DNA of 64,000 nucleotides. Source: Myxococcales bacterium. GTDB lineage: Bacteria; Myxococcota_A; UBA9160; SZUA-336. The notes under the pieces are model-generated. The model did not search any database and was not told the origin of the DNA. It saw only the letters and a list, made by a program, of their open reading frames with translations. A program made the position numbers and the translations under genes. Location of the stretch: positions 38,390 through 102,389 of the forward strand of contig JABSQV010000016.1 in the NCBI GenBank assembly GCA_013215565.1, read 5' to 3'. This document shows, piece by piece, positions 32,967 to 41,113 of this stretch. The first letter of the stretch is position 1, and the number at the start of each line of letters is the position of its first letter.

Positions 32967-34163
32967 CTAGGCCGCCTCGAACAGCGACGCCAGACCCTGC
33001 CCCCCGCCGATGCACATGGTTACGATGCCGTAGCGCTTGCCCTCGCGCTTGAGCTCCCGAAGCAGTAGCCCCGTCATGCGGGAGCCCGTCATGCCGAACG
33101 GGTGCCCGATCGCGATCGACCCCCCGGAGGGATTGAGCTTCTCGTCGGGAATGCCGAGCTTGCGCTGGCAGTAGAGCACCTGCGAGGCGAAGGCCTCGTT
33201 GAGTTCCACGATGTCGATGTCGTCGATCGTGAGCCCGTGGCGCTCGAGCAACTTCGGTACGGCAAAGGCGGGCCCGATGCCCATCTCCTCGGGGCCGCAG
33301 CCCGCGACCGCAGTTCCCCGGTAGAAGCCGAGCGGCTCGATCCCGAGTTCGCGGGCCTTGTCGGCCGACATCAGCAGGGTCGCTGAAGCGCCGTCGGAGA
33401 GCTGAGAGGCATTTCCGGCGGTCACGGTGCCACCCTCCTCCGGCTTCTTGAAGACCGGGGACAGCTTGGCAAGTCCCTCCAGCGTCGTGTTCGCGCGGTT
33501 GCACTCGTCCCCGTCGACCACGGCCTCTTCGTCGTACGGCTCCTGATCTTTCTTGATCACCTTGCGGGTGACCTTCATGGGCGCGATCTCTTCTGCGATC
33601 CAGCCCTGCTCGACCGCGTTCGCGTATCCCTGCTGACTCTTGAGCGCGTATTCGTCCTGTGCCTCGCGCGTGATGTCGTAGCGTTCCGCCACGATCTCGG
33701 CAGTCAGGCCCATCGGGAAGTAGAGACCCGGGAAGCGCTCGCGCGCGGCCTTGTTGGCCAGCCGCGTCACGTTCTGGGTCCCATCCTGCATCATGGTGAT
33801 GGTCTCGACGCCGGCCCCAATCGCCACCTGGGCGCCCTCGTTGATGATCGCGTGGGCCGCCATCATCACGGCCTGGGAACCGGAAGAGCAGAAGCGGTTT
33901 ACGGTGGTGGCCGCGACTTCCTTCGGGAACCCGGCCGCCATCGCCGCGATCCGGGCCACGTTCATGCCCTGGCAACCTTCGGGAAAACCGGAGCCCACGA
34001 TCACATCCTCGATGTCGCCGGTATCGAGATTGGGGACCCCTTCGGTCACGGCGCGCAGCGTGTGCGCCAGGTAGTCCACGGGTTCGGTGATGTTGAAAGA
34101 ACCGCGATTCGCCTTGGTGAGTCCCGTACGCTTGCTTTCGACGATGACTGCTTCTCGGGCCAT
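32967..34163 (-). CDS. Acetyl-CoA C-acyltransferase (degradative thiolase)
   Basis: A 398-residue thiolase with an intact active site: nucleophile Cys92 ([11 protein letters not shown]), [17 protein letters not shown], and the C-terminal [13 protein letters not shown]. It therefore performs thiolytic cleavage of 3-ketoacyl-CoA or acetoacetyl-CoA condensation, unlike the two thiolase-fold proteins at 2-4 kb. The ATG at 34163 is chosen because GGAGGAG lies 5 nt before it. The gene is convergent with the periplasmic protein and divergent from the NUDIX gene. No paired hydratase/dehydrogenase is adjacent. Confidence 0.93.
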   Translation of the reverse strand: MAREAVIVESKRTGLTKANRGSFNITEPVDYLAHTLRAVTEGVPNLDTGDIEDVIVGSGFPEGCQGMNVARIAAMAAGFPKEVAATTVNRFCSSGSQAVMMAAHAIINEGAQVAIGAGVETITMMQDGTQNVTRLANKAARERFPGLYFPMGLTAEIVAERYDITREAQDEYALKSQQGYANAVEQGWIAEEIAPMKVTRKVIKKDQEPYDEEAVVDGDECNRANTTLEGLAKLSPVFKKPEEGGTVTAGNASQLSDGASATLLMSADKARELGIEPLGFYRGTAVAGCGPEEMGIGPAFAVPKLLERHGLTIDDIDIVELNEAFASQVLYCQRKLGIPDEKLNPSGGSIAIGHPFGMTGSRMTGLLLRELKREGKRYGIVTMCIGGGQGLASLFEAA

Positions 34164-34294
34164 GAACTCCTCCAATACCTTCGGGGGTGAAACCGGCGAC
34201 CGTGCTGCCGGACGCCGGGATCTTACCCCGGATCGGGCCCCAGACTCATCCCGTCCCCGGTGGGCCCGCCGAAGGCCCCGGCGCGGGCCCCGGC

Positions 34295-34325
34295 TTGACG
34301 GATCGCCCCCGGGCGACCCTATGCT
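34295..34325 (+). promoter_or_regulatory. Promoter-like TTGACG-N19-TATGCT before the NUDIX gene
   Basis: TTGACG at 34295-34300 and TATGCT at 34320-34325, separated by 19 nt. It lies 87 nt before the NUDIX start and reads in the right direction. The same spacing and hexamers recur upstream of four other genes in the window. Confidence 0.5.
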
Positions 34326-34411
34326 GGGGACGCTGGAGCGGGCGGCTGGTGTCCGACCGCTGGACCGCGCCTTCCCCGCCCGCGGGTTCGGAGGAAACAG
34401 GCTGGTGCCAG

Positions 34412-35089
34412 GTGAGTGAACCATCTGAGAGCTTCACGGCCGCCACCGTGATCCTCGTCCGCGACAGCGACGCGGGACTCGAGACGCTGATGCTCCGCCG
34501 CAACTCGAAACTCGACTTCGTGGGCGGGATGTGGGTCTTTCCCGGAGGGCGGCTCGATCCCGAAGACTGGACCGGGCTGGCCGAAGACCAGCTGCTCGCT
34601 GCGAGCCGGCGCGCCGCTGCGCGGGAGGCGCAGGAAGAGGCCGGGCTCTCGCTCGATCCGGGGTCGCTCATGCCCTATTCGCACTGGACCCCTCCCCCGA
34701 TCCGACTCAAGCGCTTCCTCACCTGGTTCTTCATCGCTCCCGCCCCCGAGGGCCCGGTGCGAATCGATGGCGGAGAGATCCACGACAGCGCATGGATGCA
34801 GCCGGCCGAGGCCCTCCGCCGTCGCGACGCCGGGGAAATCGAACTGGCCCCGCCGACCTGGGTCACGCTCTACGAACTCTCGAGTTTCGCGAACGTCGGC
34901 AGAGCGCTCGAACACGCGAAGACACGCGAATGCGAAGCATTCGCCACGCGCATCGGAAAGGTAGACGGGGGGGTGGCGGCCCTCTGGCACGGCGATGCCG
35001 GCTACGAGACGAGCGACGCGAGCCTGGCCGGCGCCCGCCATCGACTCCTGATGCTGGACTCCGGCTGGCGTTACGAACGAAGCCCCTAG
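34412..35089 (+). CDS. NUDIX hydrolase (NUDT7/19-like)
   Basis: A 225-residue pyrophosphohydrolase from a GTG at 34412. The NUDIX box is split by an insert: GGMWVFPGGRLDPEDW ... AAAREAQEEAGLSL keeps REAQEEAGL. The long box and the C-terminal region resemble the coenzyme-A/acyl-CoA diphosphatases of the NUDT7/NUDT19 group, which fits neighbouring acyl-CoA genes; specificity is inference. The amidohydrolase starts 65 nt downstream and is probably in the same transcript. Confidence 0.83.
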   Translation: MSEPSESFTAATVILVRDSDAGLETLMLRRNSKLDFVGGMWVFPGGRLDPEDWTGLAEDQLLAASRRAAAREAQEEAGLSLDPGSLMPYSHWTPPPIRLKRFLTWFFIAPAPEGPVRIDGGEIHDSAWMQPAEALRRRDAGEIELAPPTWVTLYELSSFANVGRALEHAKTRECEAFATRIGKVDGGVAALWHGDAGYETSDASLAGARHRLLMLDSGWRYERSP

Positions 35090-35154
35090 CCGGGACCCAG
35101 CGCGGGCTTCACGCCGAACCGAAAGACAGCACGAGCAAGAGAGGAAATCGAAAC

Positions 35155-36270
35155 ATGGCAGACACCACCGTCTTCTCCGCCGACTCGCACGTGGTCGAGC
35201 CTCCGGACGTGTGGACCTCCAGGGTCGAGTCGCGTTTCCGCGACCGCGCGCCTCACATCCAGAAGAACGTGGGCGGCTTCGAGGGGGACTTCTTCGTCTG
35301 TGAAGACCTGCGACCCTTCCCGGTCTCGAGCTTCGCGGTCGCCGGCGTCGACTCGCGCGACTACGGAACCGCGATGCTCAAGGGTTATGAAGGCGTCCGG
35401 CCCGGCGCCTGGGATCCCGTCGAGCGCATCAAGGACCAGGAGATCGACGGCGTCTCGGGCGAGGTGATCTACACGAGCATGGGCATGATGCTCTACGGCA
35501 TCAAGGACGGGGAACTCAGAACCGCGAGTTTTCGCGCCTACAACGACTGGCTCGCAGAATTCTGCGCGCACAACCCGGGCCGGCTCGCGGGCGTCGCCCT
35601 GATCCCGATGGACGACCTCGCCGACGCGGTGACCGAGATCGAACGCACCTCGAAGCTCGGCCTGCGCGGCGGCATGATCTGGGGCGCGCCCCCGGTCGAC
35701 CGCCCCTACGACAGCAAGGCGTGGGATCCCCTCTGGGCCGCGGCACAGGATGCAAAGATGCCGCTCTCACTCCATGTCCTGACCGGGGCCGAGGGCACGG
35801 GCCTCGAACACGCGAGCCTGATGAAGACCTACCCGTCGCTGCCGCATCGGATGGAACGCTCGATCAGCGACCTGATCTTCGGCGGCGCGCTCGAGCGCTT
35901 CCCGCGGCTCCAGATCGTGTCGGCCGAGAACGACATCGGTTGGATCGGCCACTTCCTGCAACGGCTGGATCACGCGTACGAGAAGTATCGCTACCTGGAA
36001 CAGGGGCCCGTGATCGGAGAAACTCCGAGCTTCTACTTCCGACGACAGGTCTACGCCACCTTCCAGGACGATCGGGTGGGTGTGCTCGCGCGCGAGTTCG
36101 TGGGCGTCGGAAACCTGATGTGGGCCTCCGACTTCCCGCACTCTGACTCGACCTGGCCCCACTCCCGCGAGGTGATCCAACGCGACTTCGAGGGCGTCCC
36201 CGACGCGGACGTCCAGCGAATCACCTCCCAGAACTGCGCCGACCTCTACGGCCTGGAGGTTCCGGCTTAG
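35155..36270 (+). CDS. Amidohydrolase-family metal-dependent hydrolase (ACMSD-like)
   Basis: A 371-residue TIM-barrel enzyme. It opens SADSHVVEPPDVW, the shortened metal motif of the amidohydrolase-2 group, contains SLHVLTG in the middle, and ends in MWASDFPHSDSTWPHS, where the aspartate is the last metal ligand. Members decarboxylate or hydrolyse ring-cleavage products and aromatic acids. The ATG at 35155 follows AGAGAGGAAATC. It follows the NUDIX gene on the same strand and is the last gene before a palindromic element. Confidence 0.87.
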   Translation: MADTTVFSADSHVVEPPDVWTSRVESRFRDRAPHIQKNVGGFEGDFFVCEDLRPFPVSSFAVAGVDSRDYGTAMLKGYEGVRPGAWDPVERIKDQEIDGVSGEVIYTSMGMMLYGIKDGELRTASFRAYNDWLAEFCAHNPGRLAGVALIPMDDLADAVTEIERTSKLGLRGGMIWGAPPVDRPYDSKAWDPLWAAAQDAKMPLSLHVLTGAEGTGLEHASLMKTYPSLPHRMERSISDLIFGGALERFPRLQIVSAENDIGWIGHFLQRLDHAYEKYRYLEQGPVIGETPSFYFRRQVYATFQDDRVGVLAREFVGVGNLMWASDFPHSDSTWPHSREVIQRDFEGVPDADVQRITSQNCADLYGLEVPA

Positions 36271-36339
36271 TCGACCCTCGAGCGGGACTCACGAACGCTC
36301 GCGGGCCTCCGCTCTGAGTCCTCGGCCCGGACCGCCTCG

Positions 36340-36630
36340 CCCGCCGCACCTCCGCTCGCGGGAACTTCGGGCCCTCCGGGGTGGGGCAGGGGAGGAACGT
36401 CCCCTGCCCGGTTCGCCGTGTGTCGAGAGGATGCGAGCCGCACCCCGACATGCCCGCACGCGCGACTGTTCCATGCCGCGGCGGAGGACGGTCTCGGGCT
36501 TCGCCCGGCGGACCGTCAGAGAGCGGCCTGTGTCCGACTGCGCTCAGATCAACTCCCAAGGAGCGGAGGTCCGACGGGCGAAGCCCGAGACCGTCCGGCC
36601 CGAAGTTCCCGCGAGCGGAGGTGCGGCGGG
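36340..36630. repeat. 291-bp element with 34-bp inverted ends and inner palindromes
   Basis: The only stretch over 300 nt without a gene (36271-36639) holds this element. Bases 36340-36373 are the exact reverse complement of 36597-36630 (34 bp). Inside, 36487-36507 is the exact reverse complement of 36575-36595 (21 bp), and each arm contains its own small hairpin CGGGC-TTC-GCCCG. A further 10-bp hairpin (GGGCAGGGGA/TCCCCTGCCC) lies at 36384-36409. There is no coding sequence I believe. The right end is 10 nt from the LLM gene's stop. It could be a MITE or REP-type element, or a large termination structure between convergent genes. No clear target duplication is seen. Confidence 0.8.
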
Positions 36631-36639
36631 GAAGCTTCC

Positions 36640-37659
36640 TCAGCCTCCGAGAAGCAGGTCGGCGACCCGGCGCAGTTCCTCGCGGTCGTAGCCGCCGAGA
36701 AGGAAGTGGGTGACCGGTGTCTCCTCCCAGGCCTTGAGGCGATCGCGGATGCGCTCGACCGGACCCACGAGTGAAATTTCGTCCGCGAACTCGTCCGGCA
36801 CCGCCGCGATCGCGCCCGCGCGGTCTCCGGCCATGAAGCGCTCCTGCACCGTCTCGGCCTCGGCCTCGAAGCCCATGCGCGCCATCAGTTCCTTGTGAAA
36901 GTTGCGCTTCTTGGAGCCCATGCCGCCGATATAGAACGCCAGCATCGCCTTCATGGGCGTCAGCGCTTCCTGCACGTTGTCCGTAACCCGCACCGTGGCG
37001 GTGACCATGATCTCGAAGCCCGGCTTCGTGCCGCGCAGCGAATCCGCGTAGACCTCGGGACGGAACGGCGAGTAGTAGAGCGGCAGCCAGCCGTCGCAGA
37101 TCTCGGCAGCGAGCGCCACGTTCTTGGGTCCCTCGGCACCGAGAAAGATCGGCACGTCTGCGCGGAGCGGGTGCGTGATCGGCTTGAGCGACTTGCCCTG
37201 CCCCCAGGCACCCTCGCCCGTGTAGGGCAGCGGATAGTGGGGGCCGTCACTCCGGACCGGCGCGTCGCGGCGCAGCACCTGCCTGATGATGTCGATGTAT
37301 TCCCGCGTGCGTGATACGGGCTTCGAGAAGGGTTGCCCGTACCAACCCTCGACGACCTGCGGACCAGAGACGCCGAGTCCCAGGATCAGGCGTCCGTTGG
37401 TCAGATGATCGAGCGTCAGTGCGTGCATGGCGGTCGCGGTCGGCGTGCGCGCCGAGAGTTGTACGACGCCGGTACCGAGACGAATCCTCGAAGTTTGGGC
37501 ACCGATCCAGGCGAGCGGCGTGAACGCGTCCGACCCCCAGGACTCGGCCGAGAAGACACAGTCGAAACCGAGCGCTTCCGCGTCCTGCGCGAGTTCCACG
37601 AATCCCTTGGGAGGCTGCGCCTGCCAGTAGCCGAGTTGGAGTCCGAGTTTGAGAGCCAT
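36640..37659 (-). CDS. LLM-class (F420/FMN) oxidoreductase
   Basis: A 339-residue luciferase-like monooxygenase-family enzyme. The start MALKLGLQLGYWQAQPP is preceded by GGAGG. Family features are LAQDAEALGFDCVFSAESWGSDAFTPLAWIGAQTSRIRLGTGVVQLSARTPTATAMHALTLDHLTNGRLILGLGVSGPQVVEGWYGQPF, then FLGAEGPKNVALAAEICDGWLPL. This arrangement is typical of F420-dependent members found in actinobacteria and some proteobacteria. Substrate unknown. It follows the ArsI-like gene by 29 nt on the same strand and is very probably co-transcribed with it. Confidence 0.88.
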   Translation of the reverse strand: MALKLGLQLGYWQAQPPKGFVELAQDAEALGFDCVFSAESWGSDAFTPLAWIGAQTSRIRLGTGVVQLSARTPTATAMHALTLDHLTNGRLILGLGVSGPQVVEGWYGQPFSKPVSRTREYIDIIRQVLRRDAPVRSDGPHYPLPYTGEGAWGQGKSLKPITHPLRADVPIFLGAEGPKNVALAAEICDGWLPLYYSPFRPEVYADSLRGTKPGFEIMVTATVRVTDNVQEALTPMKAMLAFYIGGMGSKKRNFHKELMARMGFEAEAETVQERFMAGDRAGAIAAVPDEFADEISLVGPVERIRDRLKAWEETPVTHFLLGGYDREELRRVADLLLGG

Positions 37660-37688
37660 GGGTTCCTCCGTGCTGATTCGACGCGCGT

Positions 37689-38090
37689 TCAGGCGTTGTG
37701 ACTTCGCTCGGGTTCTCCGGAAAAGCTCTCCGCATCCTCCAGAATCCGGTACCACTCCCAGCGCAGGCCGTCGGGCTCCGAAGCCCAGACCTTGTTCTGC
37801 TTAGCGTAACAGCAGGTGCTCTCGTCCTCGACCAGGTGCTCGAAGCCCGCGTTCTTGAGCCGCTCCGTGGCCGCGTTGACCTCCTCGTCCTCGAACACCT
37901 CGACCCCGAGGTGATTCAGGCGTTCGTCGGCATCGGGCCTCTCGAAGAGCACGAGCTTGAGCGGGGGCGCGTCCACGATGAAGTTCGCGTAACCGGGCTT
38001 GCGCTTGTGGACGCGGACACCGAACATCTTCGAGTAGAACGCGACGGCCGAATCGAGGTCCCGCACGTTCAACGCCAACTGAAGCCGCAT
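37689..38090 (-). CDS. ArsI/CadI-family VOC metalloenzyme (probable C-As lyase)
   Basis: A 133-residue vicinal-oxygen-chelate protein. ArsI cleaves the carbon-arsenic bond of trivalent organoarsenicals using Fe(II). The paired cysteines of that family are present at 93-94 (STCCYAKQNKVWASEPDG). Metal ligands fit His60 (LNHLGVEV) and Glu112 (WEWYRILED). It is first in a two-gene unit with the LLM oxidoreductase. No arsR, arsB or arsC is nearby, so an alternative dioxygenase function cannot be excluded. A TATAAT hexamer lies upstream on the minus strand. Confidence 0.8.
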   Translation of the reverse strand: MRLQLALNVRDLDSAVAFYSKMFGVRVHKRKPGYANFIVDAPPLKLVLFERPDADERLNHLGVEVFEDEEVNAATERLKNAGFEHLVEDESTCCYAKQNKVWASEPDGLRWEWYRILEDAESFSGEPERSHNA

Positions 38091-38130
38091 CGCGTAGCTC
38101 CTTTCTCGGGAGTCGGTTGGCCCCCAGGGG

Positions 38131-38136
38131 ATTATA
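38131..38136 (-). promoter_or_regulatory. TATAAT -10 element before the ArsI-LLM unit
   Basis: A perfect TATAAT on the minus strand, rare in this GC-rich sequence, 41 nt before the ATG at 38090 with AAAGGAG in between. A -35 is poor (TTCGAC 16 nt upstream at best), which is usual for promoters that need an activator or metal-responsive factor. Confidence 0.5.
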
Positions 38137-38180
38137 TACCTCCGCCCCGGGAGTCGAAGCGACGGGTGTGCGCGCGAGAC

Positions 38181-39347
38181 CTAGCGCCCGTCACCGCCGG
38201 GTTCGCGCCCCCCGAGCCGCTCGGACCCGGGACCCTCCACCAGGGCGGCGGTCTCGGCCGCGATCAGCAGTTCCTCATCGGTCGGCACCACGAGCGCGAT
38301 CGGCGGGCCGCCCCGACTGATCTCGGCGTTGCTGTCGGCGCCGTGCCGGGCGTTTCGCTCGGGATCGAGTTCGAACCCCAGAGGTCCCAGCAGTTCGAGT
38401 ACGCGCGCACGAATGTCGGCCGAGTTCTCGCCGATCCCCCCGGTGAAGACGAGGGCATCGAGGCGGTCGAGGGCAACGACGAAGCCCGCCAGCGTACGGG
38501 CGAGTCGGTAGCAGAAGCTCTCGATCGCGCGCTCGGCTCCCGCGTGACCGTCGCGCCGCGCTTGCTCGAGTTCGCGCATGTCGGGCGACAGTTCCGAGAG
38601 ACCCAGCAATCCGCTCTCGCGGTTGAGTAACGCAGTAACTCCTGGCAGGTCCAGGCCGAGCCGCGCGGCGAGGAATTCGTGCAGGCCCGGGTCGACGTCT
38701 CCAGAGCGCGTGCCCATGACGAGACCTTCGAGCGGACTGAGCCCCATGCTGGTGTCCACGCTGATCCCGCCCCGGATCGCGGTGGCGCTACAGCCGTTTC
38801 CGAGATGGGCGCTCACAATCTGCAGTTGGTTCAGCGGTCGCTCGAGCCGGCGCGCGGTCTCTCTCGCCACAAAGCGGTGGGAGCTCCCGTGAAATCCGTA
38901 ACGCCGGACGCCGTGATCCCGATAGAGCGAGTACGGAACCGCATACAGGTAGGCGCGCGGCGGCAGCGTCTGATGAAAAGCGGTATCGAACACAGCCACC
39001 TGGGGTACGCCGGGGAGCGCCTGCTGGAGCGCCCGGATCCCCTGGAGATTGGCGGGGTTGTGAAGCGGCGCCATCGCCGCAACCTCCTCGATTTCGGCCA
39101 GGACGCGAGCATCGATCCGGACCGAGGCGCGGAACCGCTCGCCACCGTGCACCACGCGGTGACCGACGGCCTCGATCCCGCCGAGCAGCGACTGATCGCA
39201 AAGTTCACCGAGTAGCGCCGCAAGCGCGCCAGGGTGTCCCTGCGCGTCGAGTTCCCGCGCGCGCTCGAACACGCGCACACCCGTCGCGGTCTCTACGACC
39301 ACCGACTTGACGGAGGAAGAACCGCAGTTCAGCGCCAGAACGCGCAT
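38181..39347 (-). CDS. ackA: Acetate kinase
   Basis: Interconverts acetyl phosphate plus ADP and acetate plus ATP. The 388-residue protein begins MRVLALNCGSSSVKS, has YGFHGSSHRFVA and SAHLGNGCSATAI, and FTGGIGENSADIR near the C terminus, all family signatures. It begins 16 nt after the xsc stop and is third in the unit, after the aminotransferase and Xsc. Xsc makes acetyl phosphate, so here the product would be converted to acetate with ATP formation instead of to acetyl-CoA through Pta, which is the common partner of xsc. Confidence 0.93.
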   Translation of the reverse strand: MRVLALNCGSSSVKSVVVETATGVRVFERARELDAQGHPGALAALLGELCDQSLLGGIEAVGHRVVHGGERFRASVRIDARVLAEIEEVAAMAPLHNPANLQGIRALQQALPGVPQVAVFDTAFHQTLPPRAYLYAVPYSLYRDHGVRRYGFHGSSHRFVARETARRLERPLNQLQIVSAHLGNGCSATAIRGGISVDTSMGLSPLEGLVMGTRSGDVDPGLHEFLAARLGLDLPGVTALLNRESGLLGLSELSPDMRELEQARRDGHAGAERAIESFCYRLARTLAGFVVALDRLDALVFTGGIGENSADIRARVLELLGPLGFELDPERNARHGADSNAEISRGGPPIALVVPTDEELLIAAETAALVEGPGSERLGGREPGGDGR

Positions 39348-39363
39348 CGGCTCGCGGCCCGGA

Positions 39364-41085
39364 TCACTCGACGCTGTAGTCCTTGTACTTCTCCAGCAGC
39401 CGCACCGGCTTCTTGAGCGCATCGCGGCGGAAGGGCTCGGCCAGGTCCTGGCCCACGATTAGTTCGAGGACCGTAGGGCGCTCGGAGGCCACCGCCTGTC
39501 GCAGCGCATCGCCCACCTCACCCGGGTGGTCGACCGTGATACCGTCCGCTCCCATCGCGCGCGCGATCCCGGCAAAGCTCGGGTTCTCGAGGTTGGTACC
39601 GACAAAGCGGTTGGCGTAGTAGTCGATCTGGTTCTTCTTTTCCGCGCCCCACTGACCGTTGTTGAACACGACCGCGATCGCCGGAATCTGCTCGCGTACG
39701 CAGGTCATCACCTCGGCCAGGCTCATGCCCCAGGCGCCGTCTCCCACGTATGCAATCGAGGGGCGATCCGGGCAGGCCACACGCGCCCCCATCGCAGTCG
39801 GGAAGGCGTACCCGCAGTTGCCGAAGGCCATCGCCGCAAAGAAGCTCGCGGGTCGCTCGAAGCGCAGGTAGCTGTTGCTCACCGAGCAGATATTTCCGAT
39901 GTCGGTCGATACCATGGCGTTCTGGGGCAGCGCCAGCTCGAGTTCGCGCAGCGCGCGCCGCGGCTCGATCGGGGAGCGGTCACCGGCCGAGAGTTGATCG
40001 AGTTCGCTCTCCCAGCCCTTGCGCTGCGCCTCGACCTCGGCCAGGCGCTGGTCCCGGTTACCCAGGCAGCGGATCCGGTCGGCTCCGCGGGTCCGAAGTA
40101 CCTCGAGCAGCGTACGCGCCGCACCCCGCGCGTCCCCGTGGATCCCGACCCCGATCGGCTTCACGAGGCCGAGTACGCGCTCGTTGCTATCGACCTGAAT
40201 CACGCTGGCAGCTTCGGGCCAGTAGTCGATCCCGTATTGGGGCAAAGTCCCGAACGGCCCGATCCTGCTTCCGAGCGCAAGCACTACATCGGCCTGCGCA
40301 ATGATGCGCATCGCGGTCTTCGAACCCTGGTAGCCAAGCGGGCCGCAGTAGAACGGATGCGAGGCCGGAAATGCGTCGTTGTGCAGATAGCTCGTGACCA
40401 CGGGCACCTGCAGGAACTCCGCCAGCGCGCGCAGCTCCTCTCCCCCCTCCGACATCACGACACCGCCGCCCGCGAGGATTACCGGGAAGTTCGCATCCGC
40501 GAGCAGCTGCGCGGCCTCGCTCAGGCTTTGCGCGCCGCCCGGTCCCCGCTCGATCCGCTGCGGCGGCGCGATCTCGACGTCGATCTCGCCGTAGAAGTGA
40601 TCGCGCGGAATGTTGATCTGTACCGGGCCCCGCTCTGCAAGTGCGATGGTGAAGGCCCGGTGTGTGAGTTCCGCAATCCGGTCCGGCCGGCTCACGTGCG
40701 CCTGGTAGCGAGTGATCTCCGAAAAGATCGGAAGCTGGTCGGTTTCCTGAAAGCCGCCCAGGCCCGCCGTCGCACTCCCGGCTTCGGGCGTGATCGCTAC
40801 CACGGGCGAGTGCGCCCAGTAGGCTGCGGCGATCGCGGTGACGAAGTTCGTGACGCCCGGGCCATTTTGGCCGATGCAGACTCCGTGGCGATTGGCGGCG
40901 CGCGCGTAGCCGTCCGCCATGTGGGCCGCATTCTGTTCATGTGCCACCGACACAAAGCGGATCCCGGCAGGCGGGAACAGGTCAAGCGCGTCCATGTAGG
41001 CGGAGCCCACGATCCCGAAGACATCGGTCACGCCTTCAGAAGCCAGTTGCTCCACGAAGGCCTCGGCGGAGGTCATGCGTGTCAT
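39364..41085 (-). CDS. xsc: Sulfoacetaldehyde acetyltransferase
   Basis: A thiamine-diphosphate enzyme converting sulfoacetaldehyde plus phosphate to acetyl phosphate and sulfite. The 573-residue protein has the acetolactate-synthase fold, but the detail is Xsc: GIVGSAYMDALDLFPPAGI at the N terminus, IGQNGPGVTNFVTAIAAAYW, GGFQETDQLPIFSEITRYQ, the TPP motif GDGAWGMSLAEVMT...FNNGQWGAEKKN, and the C-terminal LAEPFRRDALKKPV. AAGGAG lies 10 nt before the first ATG. It sits between a taurine-type aminotransferase and ackA with gaps of 28 and 16 nt. No sulfite dehydrogenase or exporter is in the window. Confidence 0.88.
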   Translation of the reverse strand: MTRMTSAEAFVEQLASEGVTDVFGIVGSAYMDALDLFPPAGIRFVSVAHEQNAAHMADGYARAANRHGVCIGQNGPGVTNFVTAIAAAYWAHSPVVAITPEAGSATAGLGGFQETDQLPIFSEITRYQAHVSRPDRIAELTHRAFTIALAERGPVQINIPRDHFYGEIDVEIAPPQRIERGPGGAQSLSEAAQLLADANFPVILAGGGVVMSEGGEELRALAEFLQVPVVTSYLHNDAFPASHPFYCGPLGYQGSKTAMRIIAQADVVLALGSRIGPFGTLPQYGIDYWPEAASVIQVDSNERVLGLVKPIGVGIHGDARGAARTLLEVLRTRGADRIRCLGNRDQRLAEVEAQRKGWESELDQLSAGDRSPIEPRRALRELELALPQNAMVSTDIGNICSVSNSYLRFERPASFFAAMAFGNCGYAFPTAMGARVACPDRPSIAYVGDGAWGMSLAEVMTCVREQIPAIAVVFNNGQWGAEKKNQIDYYANRFVGTNLENPSFAGIARAMGADGITVDHPGEVGDALRQAVASERPTVLELIVGQDLAEPFRRDALKKPVRLLEKYKDYSVE

Positions 41086-41113
41086 GATGGGTCGACTCCT
41101 TCGTTCGGAAAAC

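Noticed and set aside
39364..41085. Acetolactate synthase for the TPP enzyme
   Set aside because: Near-exact Xsc-type segments and the aminotransferase and ackA neighbours favour sulfoacetaldehyde acetyltransferase.
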